A DNA stretch of 64,000 nt from Imperialibacter roseus (lineage in GTDB: Bacteria > Bacteroidota > Bacteroidia > Cytophagales > Cyclobacteriaceae), in contig NZ_CP136051.1 of NCBI RefSeq assembly GCF_032999765.1, positions 6,608,501-6,672,500 on the forward strand. The letters run 5' to 3'. Below are positions 7,329 through 15,797 of the stretch, in pieces (position 1 is the stretch's first letter; every line of letters starts with the position of its first letter). The notes beneath the pieces were generated by a model. It worked only from the letters and a program-made list of their open reading frames with translations. It searched no databases and was not told the origin of the DNA. The translations under genes and the position numbers were made by a program.

Positions 7329-9508
7329 GGCCCTACAATGATACGTTTGGTAATGGCCTGGCTGCCAGACCTGATCCTTAGCAAGTAGAGGCCAGTGGGA
7401 AAGTTGCTCAGGTCAATCTCCGCCGTGGCAGTGCGGCTGAAGGACAGCTCCCCACTTAATCGCTGCCCGGACACGTTGTACAGTATGCCGACGGCATCGA
7501 TGTTGGTGGTTACCCACAGCGTTCGGACGGATTCAAGCGGGTTGGGGAATACATTGACCTGAAGCTTTACTTCCTCACCGGGATTGCCCTGCTCGTTGGT
7601 GGCGGTGAAGGCCAAAAGTCCGCCCTGGGCGGTGCCGATGATCAGCTCGTTGGCATTGTCGCCGGTGAGGTCGGCGAGGGCTGGCCACAGCCTGCGGCCG
7701 GCATGCAGCGGCTGAGTGGCGTTGAGAATGGCATTGTAAAGCTGGATGACCTCTGGTGCAGAAGTGTTTGGCGAGGTAAAGTCGTGAATCAGCCGCAGCC
7801 CACCGGAGTTGTCGGCCAGGAGGAGGTCGGGCGAGCCGTTGCCATCTTCATTGACCACCATGGGCACGAGAAAGGTGCGGTCAGGCGTGCGGTCGATGCC
7901 CAGGTAGGCGTCGGTTTTGGTGTTGAAGCTAGGGGAGGTATTGCTGCCGCTGTTGAGCCACAGCGAGAGACGGCCGTTGCTTTGGCCCAGGAGCAGGTCC
8001 AGCCTGCCATTGCCATTGATGTCGTAGAAATAGGGGTAGTCGGTGGCGTTGATTTCGATGGCGAGAGGCAGGGCAGCAGAAGCGCTGAAGGTGTCGTCTT
8101 GGCTAGGAATCCAGAAGATTTTGAGGCCGAAAGTATTGAGGCCATACCCTTTGAGCACCAGGTCGGCGTGACCGTCTCCGTTCATGTCCACCAGCTGAAA
8201 GCTGAGGTTGGTGAGGCCCAGCTGGCTGAGCCCCATCCAGTCGGAAGTATTTAGCTCAAAGCTGCCATTGCCTTTATTTTGGAGCAGTGTGATGGTTGAC
8301 CGGAAACTGCCGTCAACGGCGGGCAGGCCTTTGTTGGCGATGAGAAGGTCAGGCCGTCCGTCTCCGGTGGCGTCATAGGCAACGGGTACTGCATTTTCGC
8401 CCACATCAAGCATTTCATTTTGCAAAAAAGGCTCCGGGGCGACGAAGTCAGGCACTGCGCTGGTGCCGTTGTTGGCAAGCAAAAAACTTGACCGCCTATA
8501 GTCGAGGCCTGTCAGGTCTTCCCGGTGGTTCGAGGAGAGGATCAGGTCGGCCTGGCCGTCTTTGTTGAAGTCTGCGAGAAAAGTAGAGGGGAAAAAGGCG
8601 CCCTGGCTTGGCGAGAAATCAGGCAGGTACAGGTTCCGCTCCACGAAGCTGGGATCGGCATCGGTACCCTGATTGATCAGGTAGGTCAAACCGTCGCAGG
8701 TCTCCTGGCCAATGAGCGCATCCCGTTTCCCGTCACCGTTGATGTCGGCAATCAGGAAGGCCTTTCCTTCGATGTGCATTGTCCGGCTGGACGGGTCGGC
8801 GCAGGTGAAGGGCTCAAACTGATAGTTGCCGCAATTGCACTCAGAGAAGCCGCCCCAGCGCTGGTTAGTACGTACGTAGTCGAGACCGCAGTTGCCTGTG
8901 TTGTCGACGCTACGGTTTTCATACAGCTCGGCCGTTTGCCCGGAGCTGAAGTTGAAGGCGAGAATGTCGACATCGCCGTCGCCATCGATGTCCTGAATGG
9001 AGGGGATGTCTGACGGATTGACCAGGAGGTTCACGGTGTTATTACCCGATTGCGTGAAGAGCGGATCTTCTGTCAGCTCCCAGGCAGGGTACTCGCCGGC
9101 GTTGGAGGTGTTCGTGAAGACACGAACACCGAACGAAGAATAGGTAAACAGGTCTTTTTGTCCGTCGCAATTGTAGTCGATCAGAATGATCCAGTTCTCA
9201 AGGTCAGACGGGAAAAACTGAGCAAGGTCGGGCTGGTACACATACTGCCCGGCTTCGGTGGTGAACACTTTAACGACGTCGCCTGCCCGGTCGAAAACGA
9301 CGAGTTCTTCGTCGCCATCGGCATTGGCATCAAACATAAAAAACTGTCCGGAGTGCATGCCACCAGCGAAGGGCTGGCGCAGCTGAATGCCTTTGGCGGT
9401 CAGTGTGAGATCCTCCGTCGGCCGGAAAACAGGGATGTCCTGGGCTACGACGGTTTCTGCCAGGGTTAAAATGGCAATGAGTATGATATGGAGAAAGCTG
9501 AGGCGCAA
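7325..9508 (-). CDS. Exported FG-GAP/VCBS repeat protein with T9SS C-terminal sorting domain
   Basis: 727 residues: signal peptide (residues 1-22, ending VVAQ); many FG-GAP/VCBS-type units with Ca-binding-like DxNxDGxxD loops (for example DANADGDEELVV, DINGDGKRDALI, DFNKDGQADLIL, DMNGDGHADLVL, DINGNGRLDLLL). These predict an integrin-alpha-like beta-propeller. The last 80 residues are a type A T9SS sorting domain (VNVFPNPLES ... LYLLRIRSGSQ ... KRIIVGP), so the protein is secreted through the outer membrane and probably attached to the cell surface. Likely an adhesin or binding protein. Long frames on the opposite strand are composition artefacts. Confidence 0.85.
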   Translation of the reverse strand: MRLSFLHIILIAILTLAETVVAQDIPVFRPTEDLTLTAKGIQLRQPFAGGMHSGQFFMFDANADGDEELVVFDRAGDVVKVFTTEAGQYVYQPDLAQFFPSDLENWIILIDYNCDGQKDLFTYSSFGVRVFTNTSNAGEYPAWELTEDPLFTQSGNNTVNLLVNPSDIPSIQDIDGDGDVDILAFNFSSGQTAELYENRSVDNTGNCGLDYVRTNQRWGGFSECNCGNYQFEPFTCADPSSRTMHIEGKAFLIADINGDGKRDALIGQETCDGLTYLINQGTDADPSFVERNLYLPDFSPSQGAFFPSTFLADFNKDGQADLILSSNHREDLTGLDYRRSSFLLANNGTSAVPDFVAPEPFLQNEMLDVGENAVPVAYDATGDGRPDLLIANKGLPAVDGSFRSTITLLQNKGNGSFELNTSDWMGLSQLGLTNLSFQLVDMNGDGHADLVLKGYGLNTFGLKIFWIPSQDDTFSASAALPLAIEINATDYPYFYDINGNGRLDLLLGQSNGRLSLWLNSGSNTSPSFNTKTDAYLGIDRTPDRTFLVPMVVNEDGNGSPDLLLADNSGGLRLIHDFTSPNTSAPEVIQLYNAILNATQPLHAGRRLWPALADLTGDNANELIIGTAQGGLLAFTATNEQGNPGEEVKLQVNVFPNPLESVRTLWVTTNIDAVGILYNVSGQRLSGELSFSRTATAEIDLSNFPTGLYLLRIRSGSQAITKRIIVGP

Positions 9509-9604
9509 AAGGGTTTTGAGTGAGTTTGCTTTTGGTTAAGACAAAAATGGGGAGGAATTAGTTTTAAAAGAAAGGGCGGGGTAGGAAAGTGGGAGGCGGG
9601 TTGG

Positions 9605-9684
9605 ACGATCGGATGTTCGGACGTTCAGATATTCAGACACTCGGACACTCAGATGGTCGGATATACAGACGTTCGGAGGTTCGG
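9605..9684. repeat. Degenerate 8-bp tandem repeat, ten units
   Basis: Reading from 9605 in steps of eight gives ACGATCGG, ATGTTCGG, ACGTTCAG, ATATTCAG, ACACTCGG, ACACTCAG, ATGGTCGG, ATATACAG, ACGTTCGG, AGGTTCGG. The consensus is A-(C/T)-(G/A)-(T/C)-T-C-(G/A)-G, with positions 1 and 8 invariant and 6 always C. The period is not a multiple of three, so it is not a coding repeat. It lies in the non-coding stretch upstream of the FG-GAP gene. Confidence 0.8.
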
Positions 9685-9820
9685 AGAGGAGACGGAAGGC
9701 CGAAGACAGGAGCTGGAGGCGTTGGTACGGCAAGGGGCCAGTAGCGTTGGAGCCGTCAGCCGCCCACCTATGCTGAGGGTTGCGGTGGGCTAGCGATGGT
9801 GGTAAAATGATGCCCCGTAC

Positions 9821-10069
9821 AAGGGTAAAACGCTCTTTCAGGGTCCTCTGCGAGAGACCCCAAAAGGCGTTTTGTTCCATCCGTACAAGGTGCGTGAAGG
9901 CATGGCACCTTAACGACCACGACCATTTTTTGGAGCCACGAAGAAACAAATGCGCAAAGGTTGGCAACCTAGCGTTTGACGGCACTTGCAGCGTGGCTGG
10001 TGGCCGTACCGACACCTCAAAGCCCTGTAGGGGCGGAATAACCACAGGATGGCGGTGGCGCCCCATCCG
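9821..10069. repeat. Intergenic direct repeat, copy A (about 249 bp)
   Basis: Starts AAGGGTAAAACGCTC and ends CCCCATCCG. The first 50 bases form an internal inverted repeat (AAAACGC at 9827-9833 with GCGTTTT at 9867-9873, and GGTC/GACC inside), conserved in copy B. Long blocks are identical between copies, while the middle differs by short indels. The frames through it on either strand are not protein-like. It may be one member of a dispersed repeat family. Confidence 0.75.
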
Positions 10070-10072
10070 AAA

Positions 10073-10295
10073 AAGGGTAAAACGCTCTTTCAGGGTCCTC
10101 TGCGAGAGACCTCAAAAGGCGTTTTGTTCCATCCGGACAAGTTGCGTGAAGACACTGCACCTTAACGACCATTTCTGGAGCCACGAAGCCACCAAGGTTA
10201 GTAAACGGCACTTGCAGTGTGGCTAGCGGCCATGCAGACTCCTCAAGGCCCTGTAGCGGCGGAATAGCCAGAGGATGACGGTGAAGCCCCATCCG
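10073..10295. repeat. Intergenic direct repeat, copy B (about 223 bp)
   Basis: Second tandem copy, three bases after copy A and about 25 bases shorter through internal deletions (after GACCATTT and around CCACGAAG). The leading hairpin is fully retained, which suggests that this structure, rather than the whole sequence, is what is preserved. Confidence 0.75.
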
Positions 10296-10439
10296 GGCTT
10301 TCAGAATCCTCAATTCGAGGCCGCAAATCCTCTCCTCCACATATCCCCCTAAAATTCCCCCCAGTCCGATGGGTTGTATTGTGCTGACTTTACGTCCTTT
10401 AATTGTTGTAGAACACACAGGCAGAAGAAGGAGGAAAGA

Positions 10440-10949
10440 ATGAAGAGCACGGTATTGGTCTTGCTATGTATACTTTCCGTTGACGTTTGGGCGCAACAGG
10501 ACAGAGTATTTGAGCAAATTGATGAACAGTTGTGGATACCCTATATCAAGGCCTACAATGAATTTAACACCCGGGCCTTCATGGCTTTGCACACGCCGGA
10601 TGTAATCAGGGTAAAAAGGGAGAGTAGCCAGATCATGGTGGGCACGGCCTACCGAAAAAACGAGTACCGGCGCAATGCCATTTCTCAATCGAAAGACTGG
10701 GAGAGAAACCTGGAGATTCGGTTTGTTGACCGGCTGGTGGAAGGTGCCATCGCCTATGAGGTCGGTTATTATCGTGTCAGTCTGCACAAGCCCCAGAGCC
10801 CCCCTCAGGTGCTTTATGGAATGTTTCACGCCACCCTTAAACGGATTGACGGGGAGTGGAAAATCTATATAGATGAAGATGAGGTACTTGACGATTTTTC
10901 TGATTGTCAATTCTACAAATGCCAGCCCCTGCAAAGGGCGCAAAAATAA
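10440..10949 (+). CDS. Exported SnoaL/DUF4440-like protein
   Basis: 169 residues from the ATG at 10440, preceded by a strong GAAGGAGG ribosome site. A frame from 10374 would add 22 unrelated residues and bury the signal peptide (MKSTVLVLLCILSVDVWAQ). The mature part has the NTF2-like cone-fold signature of DUF4440/SnoaL proteins: a helix with YIKAYNEFNTRAFMALH, then ITxxYEVGYY-like and LKRIDGEWKIYID strands. The active role (enzyme or binder) cannot be predicted from sequence. It stands alone. Confidence 0.7.
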   Translation: MKSTVLVLLCILSVDVWAQQDRVFEQIDEQLWIPYIKAYNEFNTRAFMALHTPDVIRVKRESSQIMVGTAYRKNEYRRNAISQSKDWERNLEIRFVDRLVEGAIAYEVGYYRVSLHKPQSPPQVLYGMFHATLKRIDGEWKIYIDEDEVLDDFSDCQFYKCQPLQRAQK

Positions 10950-11024
10950 ATTACACCCGGAGGAATAGTGGCTAGCACGGATTCCAAATCGTTGGTGTAA
11001 ATTAACAGCCTAATCTCGCCAACC

Positions 11025-11999
11025 TTGATAACACTCATTCAATACAACGACCCTGGCTACACCACAAGGGACGGGCTTAGCCCCGCCGAAGCCTCAAAGC
11101 TGGTAAAGCCCGATCACATCAACTGGTTTGATGTGGAAATCACCAACAAGATCCTGGTGGAAGACACCGCTCAGTTCTTTGGCATTCATCACCTGATGGC
11201 CGAGGATATTCAAAACCTGGAACAGTTGCCTAAGTTCGAGGTGTTTGATAAGTACCTTTTCTTCACTTTGAAGATGCTGGTATTTAACCCTGATGCTAAC
11301 AAAATAACCCAGGAGCACCTCAGCATTGTGATGGGAGAAGACCTCATCATCACCTTTCAGGAAGGGTTGCCAGGCGACGTGTTTGATGAGCTGAGAAACC
11401 GCATAGCATTGGCCAAAGGCCGAATCAGAAAGTACGGCGCCGACTACCTGTTTTACAATATCATCGACTCTGTGGTGGACAATTATATGATCATTATGGA
11501 GCGGCTGCGTGACAAAATAGAGAAGCTCGAAGCTGAGATTATCAAAGACCCTTCTTTTCATGTGGTGGAGGAGATCATGGAGATCAAAAAGGAGATCAAC
11601 ACGCTGAGGAAATACACTTTGCCGCTACGGGATGCCCTCAATAAGATGAGGGTGGAGGGCTCTCACTTCATCCAGAAAACTTCTGTGAATTATTTTCAGG
11701 ACGTTGCCGACCACATTCACTACCTGATCAGCTCTTTTGAAACTTCCCGTGAAATGCTGAAAGACATCATGGACCTGCACCTGTCCAACCTCAGCAACGA
11801 CATGAACAAGGTAATGAAAACCCTGACGGTGGTGGCCGCTATTTTCATTCCACTCACCTTTATCGCCGGGGTGTATGGCATGAATTTCAAGTACATGCCG
11901 GAGCTTGATTCGCCCTATGGTTACCCAATGCTGTGGACTTTTATGATTGTGAGCAGTGTGGTGATGGTGGTGTACATGAAACACAAAAAGTGGTTGTAA
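11025..11999 (+). CDS. corA: CorA-type magnesium/cobalt transporter
   Basis: 324 residues with a cytoplasmic N-terminal domain, a long helix region (about 150-260), then two C-terminal membrane helices. The signature GMN follows the first helix (IAGVYGMNFKYMPEL), and the protein ends with the basic MKHKKWL tail. CorA proteins form pentameric inner-membrane channels for Mg2+ and other divalent cations. The start is TTG, since an in-frame TAA lies 25 bases upstream and no ATG intervenes. Monocistronic by spacing. Confidence 0.9.
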   Translation: MITLIQYNDPGYTTRDGLSPAEASKLVKPDHINWFDVEITNKILVEDTAQFFGIHHLMAEDIQNLEQLPKFEVFDKYLFFTLKMLVFNPDANKITQEHLSIVMGEDLIITFQEGLPGDVFDELRNRIALAKGRIRKYGADYLFYNIIDSVVDNYMIIMERLRDKIEKLEAEIIKDPSFHVVEEIMEIKKEINTLRKYTLPLRDALNKMRVEGSHFIQKTSVNYFQDVADHIHYLISSFETSREMLKDIMDLHLSNLSNDMNKVMKTLTVVAAIFIPLTFIAGVYGMNFKYMPELDSPYGYPMLWTFMIVSSVVMVVYMKHKKWL

Positions 12000-12026
12000 A
12001 GCGATCTATTTTAGTATCTTGAGGCC

Positions 12027-12572
12027 ATGCAATTCTTCAAAATTCTCTCCCTGGCGTTAGCGCTGTCTATTTTTGGTTGCAAACGCCCGGCGGCAAAACA
12101 ATCAAATGCCGTTGTCGTCACAGGCACAGTATTCGAAACGCAGTCGTATTGCGGAGGGGCTGCACCCAGCGAAGACAGGTTGGCCCAAATGAAAATACCA
12201 AAACCACTTGCCGGGAAAGTCATTTACATAAAGTCAGGAAAGGCCAACGACCCGGAGGCACCGGTGGTGGCTGAGGTGACGGCAGACGAAAGAGGGGAGT
12301 TTTCGGTCAACCTGGAACCAGGGTTTTATGTAATGGTAGACGAGAAAAGAGTGGACAAAGCCTCGTACAACTACATGATGTCGAATTTTGCTGAGAAGAC
12401 AGAGAATTATACGGCTGTGGATAAAGCCTGCCTGGATAAATGGGTGGCAGAAGCCAACCTGGTGTTTGAGGTTTCGGCGGAGGCCAATGAGCCACTGAGT
12501 GTTACTTTTCACAAACCATGTTCGTGGAATTCCTTCCCTTGCGTCACCTTTATTGGTGAGAGGCCACGCTAG
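12027..12572 (+). CDS. Lipoprotein of unknown function with carboxypeptidase-regulatory-like fold
   Basis: 181 residues with a lipoprotein signal (ALALSIFGC, Cys18). The mature region reads VVVTGTVFETQSYCGGAAPSE ... KVIYIKSG ... VVAEVTADERGEFSVNLEPGFYVMVDE, the pattern of a transthyretin/carboxypeptidase-regulatory-like beta-sandwich. Four further Cys (YCGG, KACLD, KPCSW, FPCVT) could form two disulfides. The gene ends 23 bases inside the convergent hydroxylase gene. Function unknown. Confidence 0.7.
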   Translation: MQFFKILSLALALSIFGCKRPAAKQSNAVVVTGTVFETQSYCGGAAPSEDRLAQMKIPKPLAGKVIYIKSGKANDPEAPVVAEVTADERGEFSVNLEPGFYVMVDEKRVDKASYNYMMSNFAEKTENYTAVDKACLDKWVAEANLVFEVSAEANEPLSVTFHKPCSWNSFPCVTFIGERPR

Positions 12573-13365
12573 TTTTTTTTGATGTTTTTTCTCTGAAAAG
12601 CCTTGCGTATTTCCTGCTTTCGGTGTGCATCCATTTGTCCCAAAAGGTGAAGTACAATCCATAGTTGGTGTTGAACTCCGAATGGTGCAGGCTGTGATGG
12701 GTAGCACCAATCAGCCATTTGCCCAGCCAATGCTGATCAAAATTCTGAGGAAAAATCTCAATATCAAGGTGGTTCACAACTGCGCTCACCGTCATGACCA
12801 CTAACATGGCAAGGATGACATAGATGTGCATGGGCAGAAACCACACGATCAACGGCACAATGATGGCCTGCAGTAGACTTTCCCACGGATGAAAAGAGAA
12901 TGCAGTCCACGGAGAGGAAATCAGGCTTTCGTGGTGCGTTTTGTGAACGGCTTTGAAGAGCCCCGGCAGGTGCATCAGCCTGTGCGCCCAGTAGTAGTAA
13001 GTCTCATGTATAAACAGAGCAATGAGCAAACTAACGGGCAAATACCAATAACCGTAGGTTGAGAGATCAGTGTAAATGGCTGTTTTCCCGGCTTGCCATG
13101 CCCACAGCATGCCCACGCCTGAGAGGGCAAAGACAAATGAGGTAAGGGCCGAATAAATGATTTCTTTTTTGAACTGACCTTTCTTCCAGGTGCCTATGGA
13201 TATTTTTCTGGCGGCAAACTTCCGGCCACCCAATCGGTAGAAGACTCCAAAAAAGATGGCAGAGACGATCACATAACGGATAAAAACGATCAGGAATAAT
13301 AATAGCGTGAAACCTATTACCTCCTTAGGTTGGCTAAAGTCGATGATTTGAAGTCGTTCGTCCAC
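12550..13365 (-). CDS. Sterol desaturase/fatty acid hydroxylase family membrane protein
   Basis: 271 residues, with several membrane helices and the family's three His clusters for a di-iron centre: HETYYYWAHRLMH, HKTHH, and HHSLHH (ATHHSLHHSEFNTNYG). Enzymes of this family hydroxylate or desaturate lipid acyl or sterol-like chains using O2; in Bacteroidota plausible substrates are fatty acids of ornithine lipids or sphingolipids or carotenoids, but the sequence does not decide. The 3' end overlaps the convergent lipoprotein gene by 23 bases. Confidence 0.85.
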   Translation of the reverse strand: MDERLQIIDFSQPKEVIGFTLLLFLIVFIRYVIVSAIFFGVFYRLGGRKFAARKISIGTWKKGQFKKEIIYSALTSFVFALSGVGMLWAWQAGKTAIYTDLSTYGYWYLPVSLLIALFIHETYYYWAHRLMHLPGLFKAVHKTHHESLISSPWTAFSFHPWESLLQAIIVPLIVWFLPMHIYVILAMLVVMTVSAVVNHLDIEIFPQNFDQHWLGKWLIGATHHSLHHSEFNTNYGLYFTFWDKWMHTESRKYARLFREKTSKKTSVASHQ

Positions 13366-13451
13366 TGGAAGAAATACGGTTTGTCTGCTGCAAGACTATA
13401 ACTACTTAACTAAATTTGACCCGAAACGTTTCCGTTAAGAAAGAAAAAAGA

Positions 13452-14219
13452 ATGTTTAGAAATACACTAGCCGTAAGCCTGATTATCTCACTTTACGTGA
13501 CATCCTGTTCTACCAGGTTGGAGCAAGCGCAATCCAACGCTGACCCAAAAGCACAGGAGATCGTAGACAAAGCTATCGCAAAGCATGGCGGCGCTGCCTA
13601 CGAATCTGCTGCCGTGGGTTTCGACTTCCGGGAAAAGCATTACACTGTTCAGAGGTTTCCTGACCGATACGTCTACACCCGGTCGTGGCAGGACTCCATT
13701 GGCTATGTGGAAGATGTGCTGGTCAATAGCACCCGGCTTACCCGCACGGTGGATGGCGACACAGTGGAGCTCACCGACGAATGGGCATTCAAATATGCCA
13801 ACTCAGTGAATTCAGTGTTCTACTTCGCTCTCCTGCCCTACGGCCTCAACGATGCCGCAGTCATAAAAAAATATCTGGGTGAGGTGACTATCAAAGGCAA
13901 GCCTTATCACAAAGTACAGATCACTTTCCAGCAGGAGGGTGGTGGTAAAGACTTCGAAGATGTCTTCATTTACTGGTTCGATAAGGACACCTATCAGCTG
14001 GATTACCTGGCTTACTACTACAATACCGACGAAACAGGTATCCGCTTCCGGGAGGCGTACAACCGACAGACTGTCGACGGCATTCTTTTCCAGGATTATG
14101 TCAATTATGAACCAATAGATTCAACCATCACTGTTCACCAAACGGACGAACAGCTTGAAAAAGGGTTGCTAAAAGAGCTATCCAGGATAGAGAATGAGAA
14201 GCTGGAGAGTTTGAAGTGA
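13452..14219 (+). CDS. Lipoprotein of the DUF6503-like group, unknown function
   Basis: 255 residues from the ATG at 13452 (AAGAAAGAAAAAAG upstream), which opens a lipoprotein signal ending YVTSC. A frame from 13416 begins with TTG and puts 12 basic residues before it, so I reject that start. The mature protein has AQEIVDKAIAKHGG near the N terminus and repeated beta strands (FDFREKHYTVQRF, KVQITFQQEGG, VFIYWFDKDTYQLDYLAYYY), an LolA-like pattern seen in Bacteroidota DUF6503 proteins (family name from memory). Probably an outer-membrane-facing lipoprotein. Confidence 0.7.
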   Translation: MFRNTLAVSLIISLYVTSCSTRLEQAQSNADPKAQEIVDKAIAKHGGAAYESAAVGFDFREKHYTVQRFPDRYVYTRSWQDSIGYVEDVLVNSTRLTRTVDGDTVELTDEWAFKYANSVNSVFYFALLPYGLNDAAVIKKYLGEVTIKGKPYHKVQITFQQEGGGKDFEDVFIYWFDKDTYQLDYLAYYYNTDETGIRFREAYNRQTVDGILFQDYVNYEPIDSTITVHQTDEQLEKGLLKELSRIENEKLESLK

Positions 14220-14232
14220 TGGTGACTCACTT

Positions 14233-14266
14233 TCATAAAACAAAGCCCAGGGTTTAAACCTGGGCT
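14233..14266 (-). terminator. Terminator of the AGE-family epimerase gene
   Basis: Stem AGCCCAGG / CCTGGGCT (14244-14251, 14259-14266) with a seven-base loop, followed on the minus strand by TTTGTTTTATG. It lies 25 bases past the stop of the minus-strand gene. On the plus strand no T-run follows. Confidence 0.7.
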
Positions 14267-14290
14267 CTGCGATATGACAACTTTGGCCTT

Positions 14291-15661
14291 TTAATGCTGC
14301 GTTGACTCCAGCAAGTTCTTCCCCCTCAGCATATCCACTGAATTCGACATGCCTCTGAAATTGTGGTAGGCAGATTTCCAGATATTGCCTTTGCCACGTG
14401 GCTTCATGTCGGGCTGCTTGTCGAGGCCGCCAGAGTACCAGCCACCGTTTTCGTGGTCGATCAGGTAGGTGTCGACGTACGACCACAACAGCTTGAATTT
14501 TTCATAGTATTGGTGCTCATCCTCGGGAAATAGCTGCGACATCATCAGCAGTGCATTAAGTCCTTCCGCCTGCGCCCACCAGTTTTTGGTGTCCCGGATA
14601 ATGCGGAAGCCATCTTTGAAGTAGTAACCTTCGTCGTAAAACCCGCCGACCTCATTGTCCCAGCCAATACTCAGTGCGTGATCCACCATGGTTTTGGCCA
14701 GTGCCAGCGTTTTTGGATCGTCGTGCACGCCCAGCACATGCTCTGCTTCAAGCATCAGGAAGGCTGTTTCCACATCGTGCCCAAACGACACATGGTCGAG
14801 GTTGTGATGGCGAAGGATTACCTCTTCCGTCGAGTCTTTGAAAGAAATGGGCTGCCAGTCCGGCGTGAGGAAAAGTACCAGATAGCCTTTCGGGTTGGTA
14901 ATGGTGTCTCTGATCAGGTAGAGCAGCTCGGCCAATCGTTCTTTTACCAGCGGGTCGGGCCACACCTGGTAGAGCTCTGTCATTGCTTCCAGCAAGTGAA
15001 TGCTGCTGTTCTGGTCTTTGTAGCCCAGGTCAGAGGTGGAGGGTATGGTGTCAGGCCTCACCACCGGGGTGCCATCACGCTCCAGGTGTTGGAAGTAGCC
15101 GAGCTTATCGGGGTCATGGCTATGCTCCTCAAGCCAGTAGAAAGCTTTCTTTGCCAGCTCCAGGCCTTCCTCATCTTTGGTAGCCATGTAATACGCAGCC
15201 AGACCGTAGATGCCAAAGGCATTGCCGTAGGCAGTTTTGTCCATGGTTTTGGGATTGCCCTGCTTGTCCACCAGCTGGTAGAAGCCGCCCATTTCTTTGT
15301 CCCACATCTTATCCCGAAGAAATTTGAAACCATGCTCGGCACCTGTTTTATAAAAGGCTTTTTCAGGGTAGCGCTGAAAAGCCTTGGCATTGGTCCATAC
15401 ATGGCGGGCCTGCGTCACAATCATTTTGTCCTGATTTTCTCCCGGCTTGAAGTCATAGGTGAGGCTGCTCAGGAAACCGCCGTCTTCCTTGTCGACATCC
15501 ATCGGGTACCATTTGTCGAGCAGCTCGGTAGTAAGCGACTTCTCCATTGCATCAGCAATTTCAAGCTTTTCTTTTTGGATGGGGTTGGGGGAAGAACAGG
15601 AATACAAGCACAGGAGCCATACAAATGGGGCGAACAGCGCTTTGGGAAGATGAAATTTCAT
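14291..15661 (-). CDS. AGE-family epimerase/isomerase lipoprotein (N-acylglucosamine or cellobiose/mannobiose 2-epimerase type)
   Basis: I chose the ATG at 15661, which gives a lipoprotein signal (WLLCLYSC); a longer frame to 15739 adds 26 residues without signal character. About 456 residues with the (alpha/alpha)6-barrel pattern of the AGE superfamily: RHVWTNAKAFQRYPE, GFKFLRDKMWDKEMGGFYQLVD, YGNAFGIYGLAAYYMAT, HNLDHVSFGHDVETAFLMLEAE, WWAQAEGLNALLMMS, ENGGWYSGG. These include the conserved His and Arg/Glu positions of cellobiose 2-epimerases. The export signal implies action on oligosaccharides outside the cytoplasm. Monocistronic with its own terminator. Confidence 0.85.
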   Translation of the reverse strand: MKFHLPKALFAPFVWLLCLYSCSSPNPIQKEKLEIADAMEKSLTTELLDKWYPMDVDKEDGGFLSSLTYDFKPGENQDKMIVTQARHVWTNAKAFQRYPEKAFYKTGAEHGFKFLRDKMWDKEMGGFYQLVDKQGNPKTMDKTAYGNAFGIYGLAAYYMATKDEEGLELAKKAFYWLEEHSHDPDKLGYFQHLERDGTPVVRPDTIPSTSDLGYKDQNSSIHLLEAMTELYQVWPDPLVKERLAELLYLIRDTITNPKGYLVLFLTPDWQPISFKDSTEEVILRHHNLDHVSFGHDVETAFLMLEAEHVLGVHDDPKTLALAKTMVDHALSIGWDNEVGGFYDEGYYFKDGFRIIRDTKNWWAQAEGLNALLMMSQLFPEDEHQYYEKFKLLWSYVDTYLIDHENGGWYSGGLDKQPDMKPRGKGNIWKSAYHNFRGMSNSVDMLRGKNLLESTQH

Positions 15662-15797
15662 TGTCATAGTAGTCAGAGTATTGCTTAGGTAAGTGAATAT
15701 ACTAAGACTATTGCGCATATGAACACACAGGGAAAGCATAATACACCGCCGGACAATTGTCAGGCGGGTCGGAAAAATGAGGTCTTATTTCAGGATG

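Noticed and set aside
7703..9469. Long plus-strand frames opposite the FG-GAP gene (7703-8254, 8525-9013, 9050-9469)
   Set aside because: The minus-strand gene has signal peptide, regular DxDGD repeats and a T9SS tail. The opposite frames have no start signals or family features and arise from the codon composition of the repeats.
9605..10295. CRISPR-like array
   Set aside because: The 8-bp units have no spacers, and the 225-250 bp pair has only two copies with no unique spacers of regular length; no cas gene is present.
9780..10418. Frames through the intergenic repeats (9780-10226 plus, 9536-10066 and 10017-10418 minus)
   Set aside because: They follow the duplicated non-coding unit, have low-complexity odd composition, and differ between the two copies by frame-breaking indels.
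14678..15688. 336-codon plus-strand frame opposite the AGE-family epimerase gene
   Set aside because: The minus-strand protein is a clear AGE-family lipoprotein over the full length; the opposite frame is rich in His/Val/Gly and lacks any recognisable pattern.
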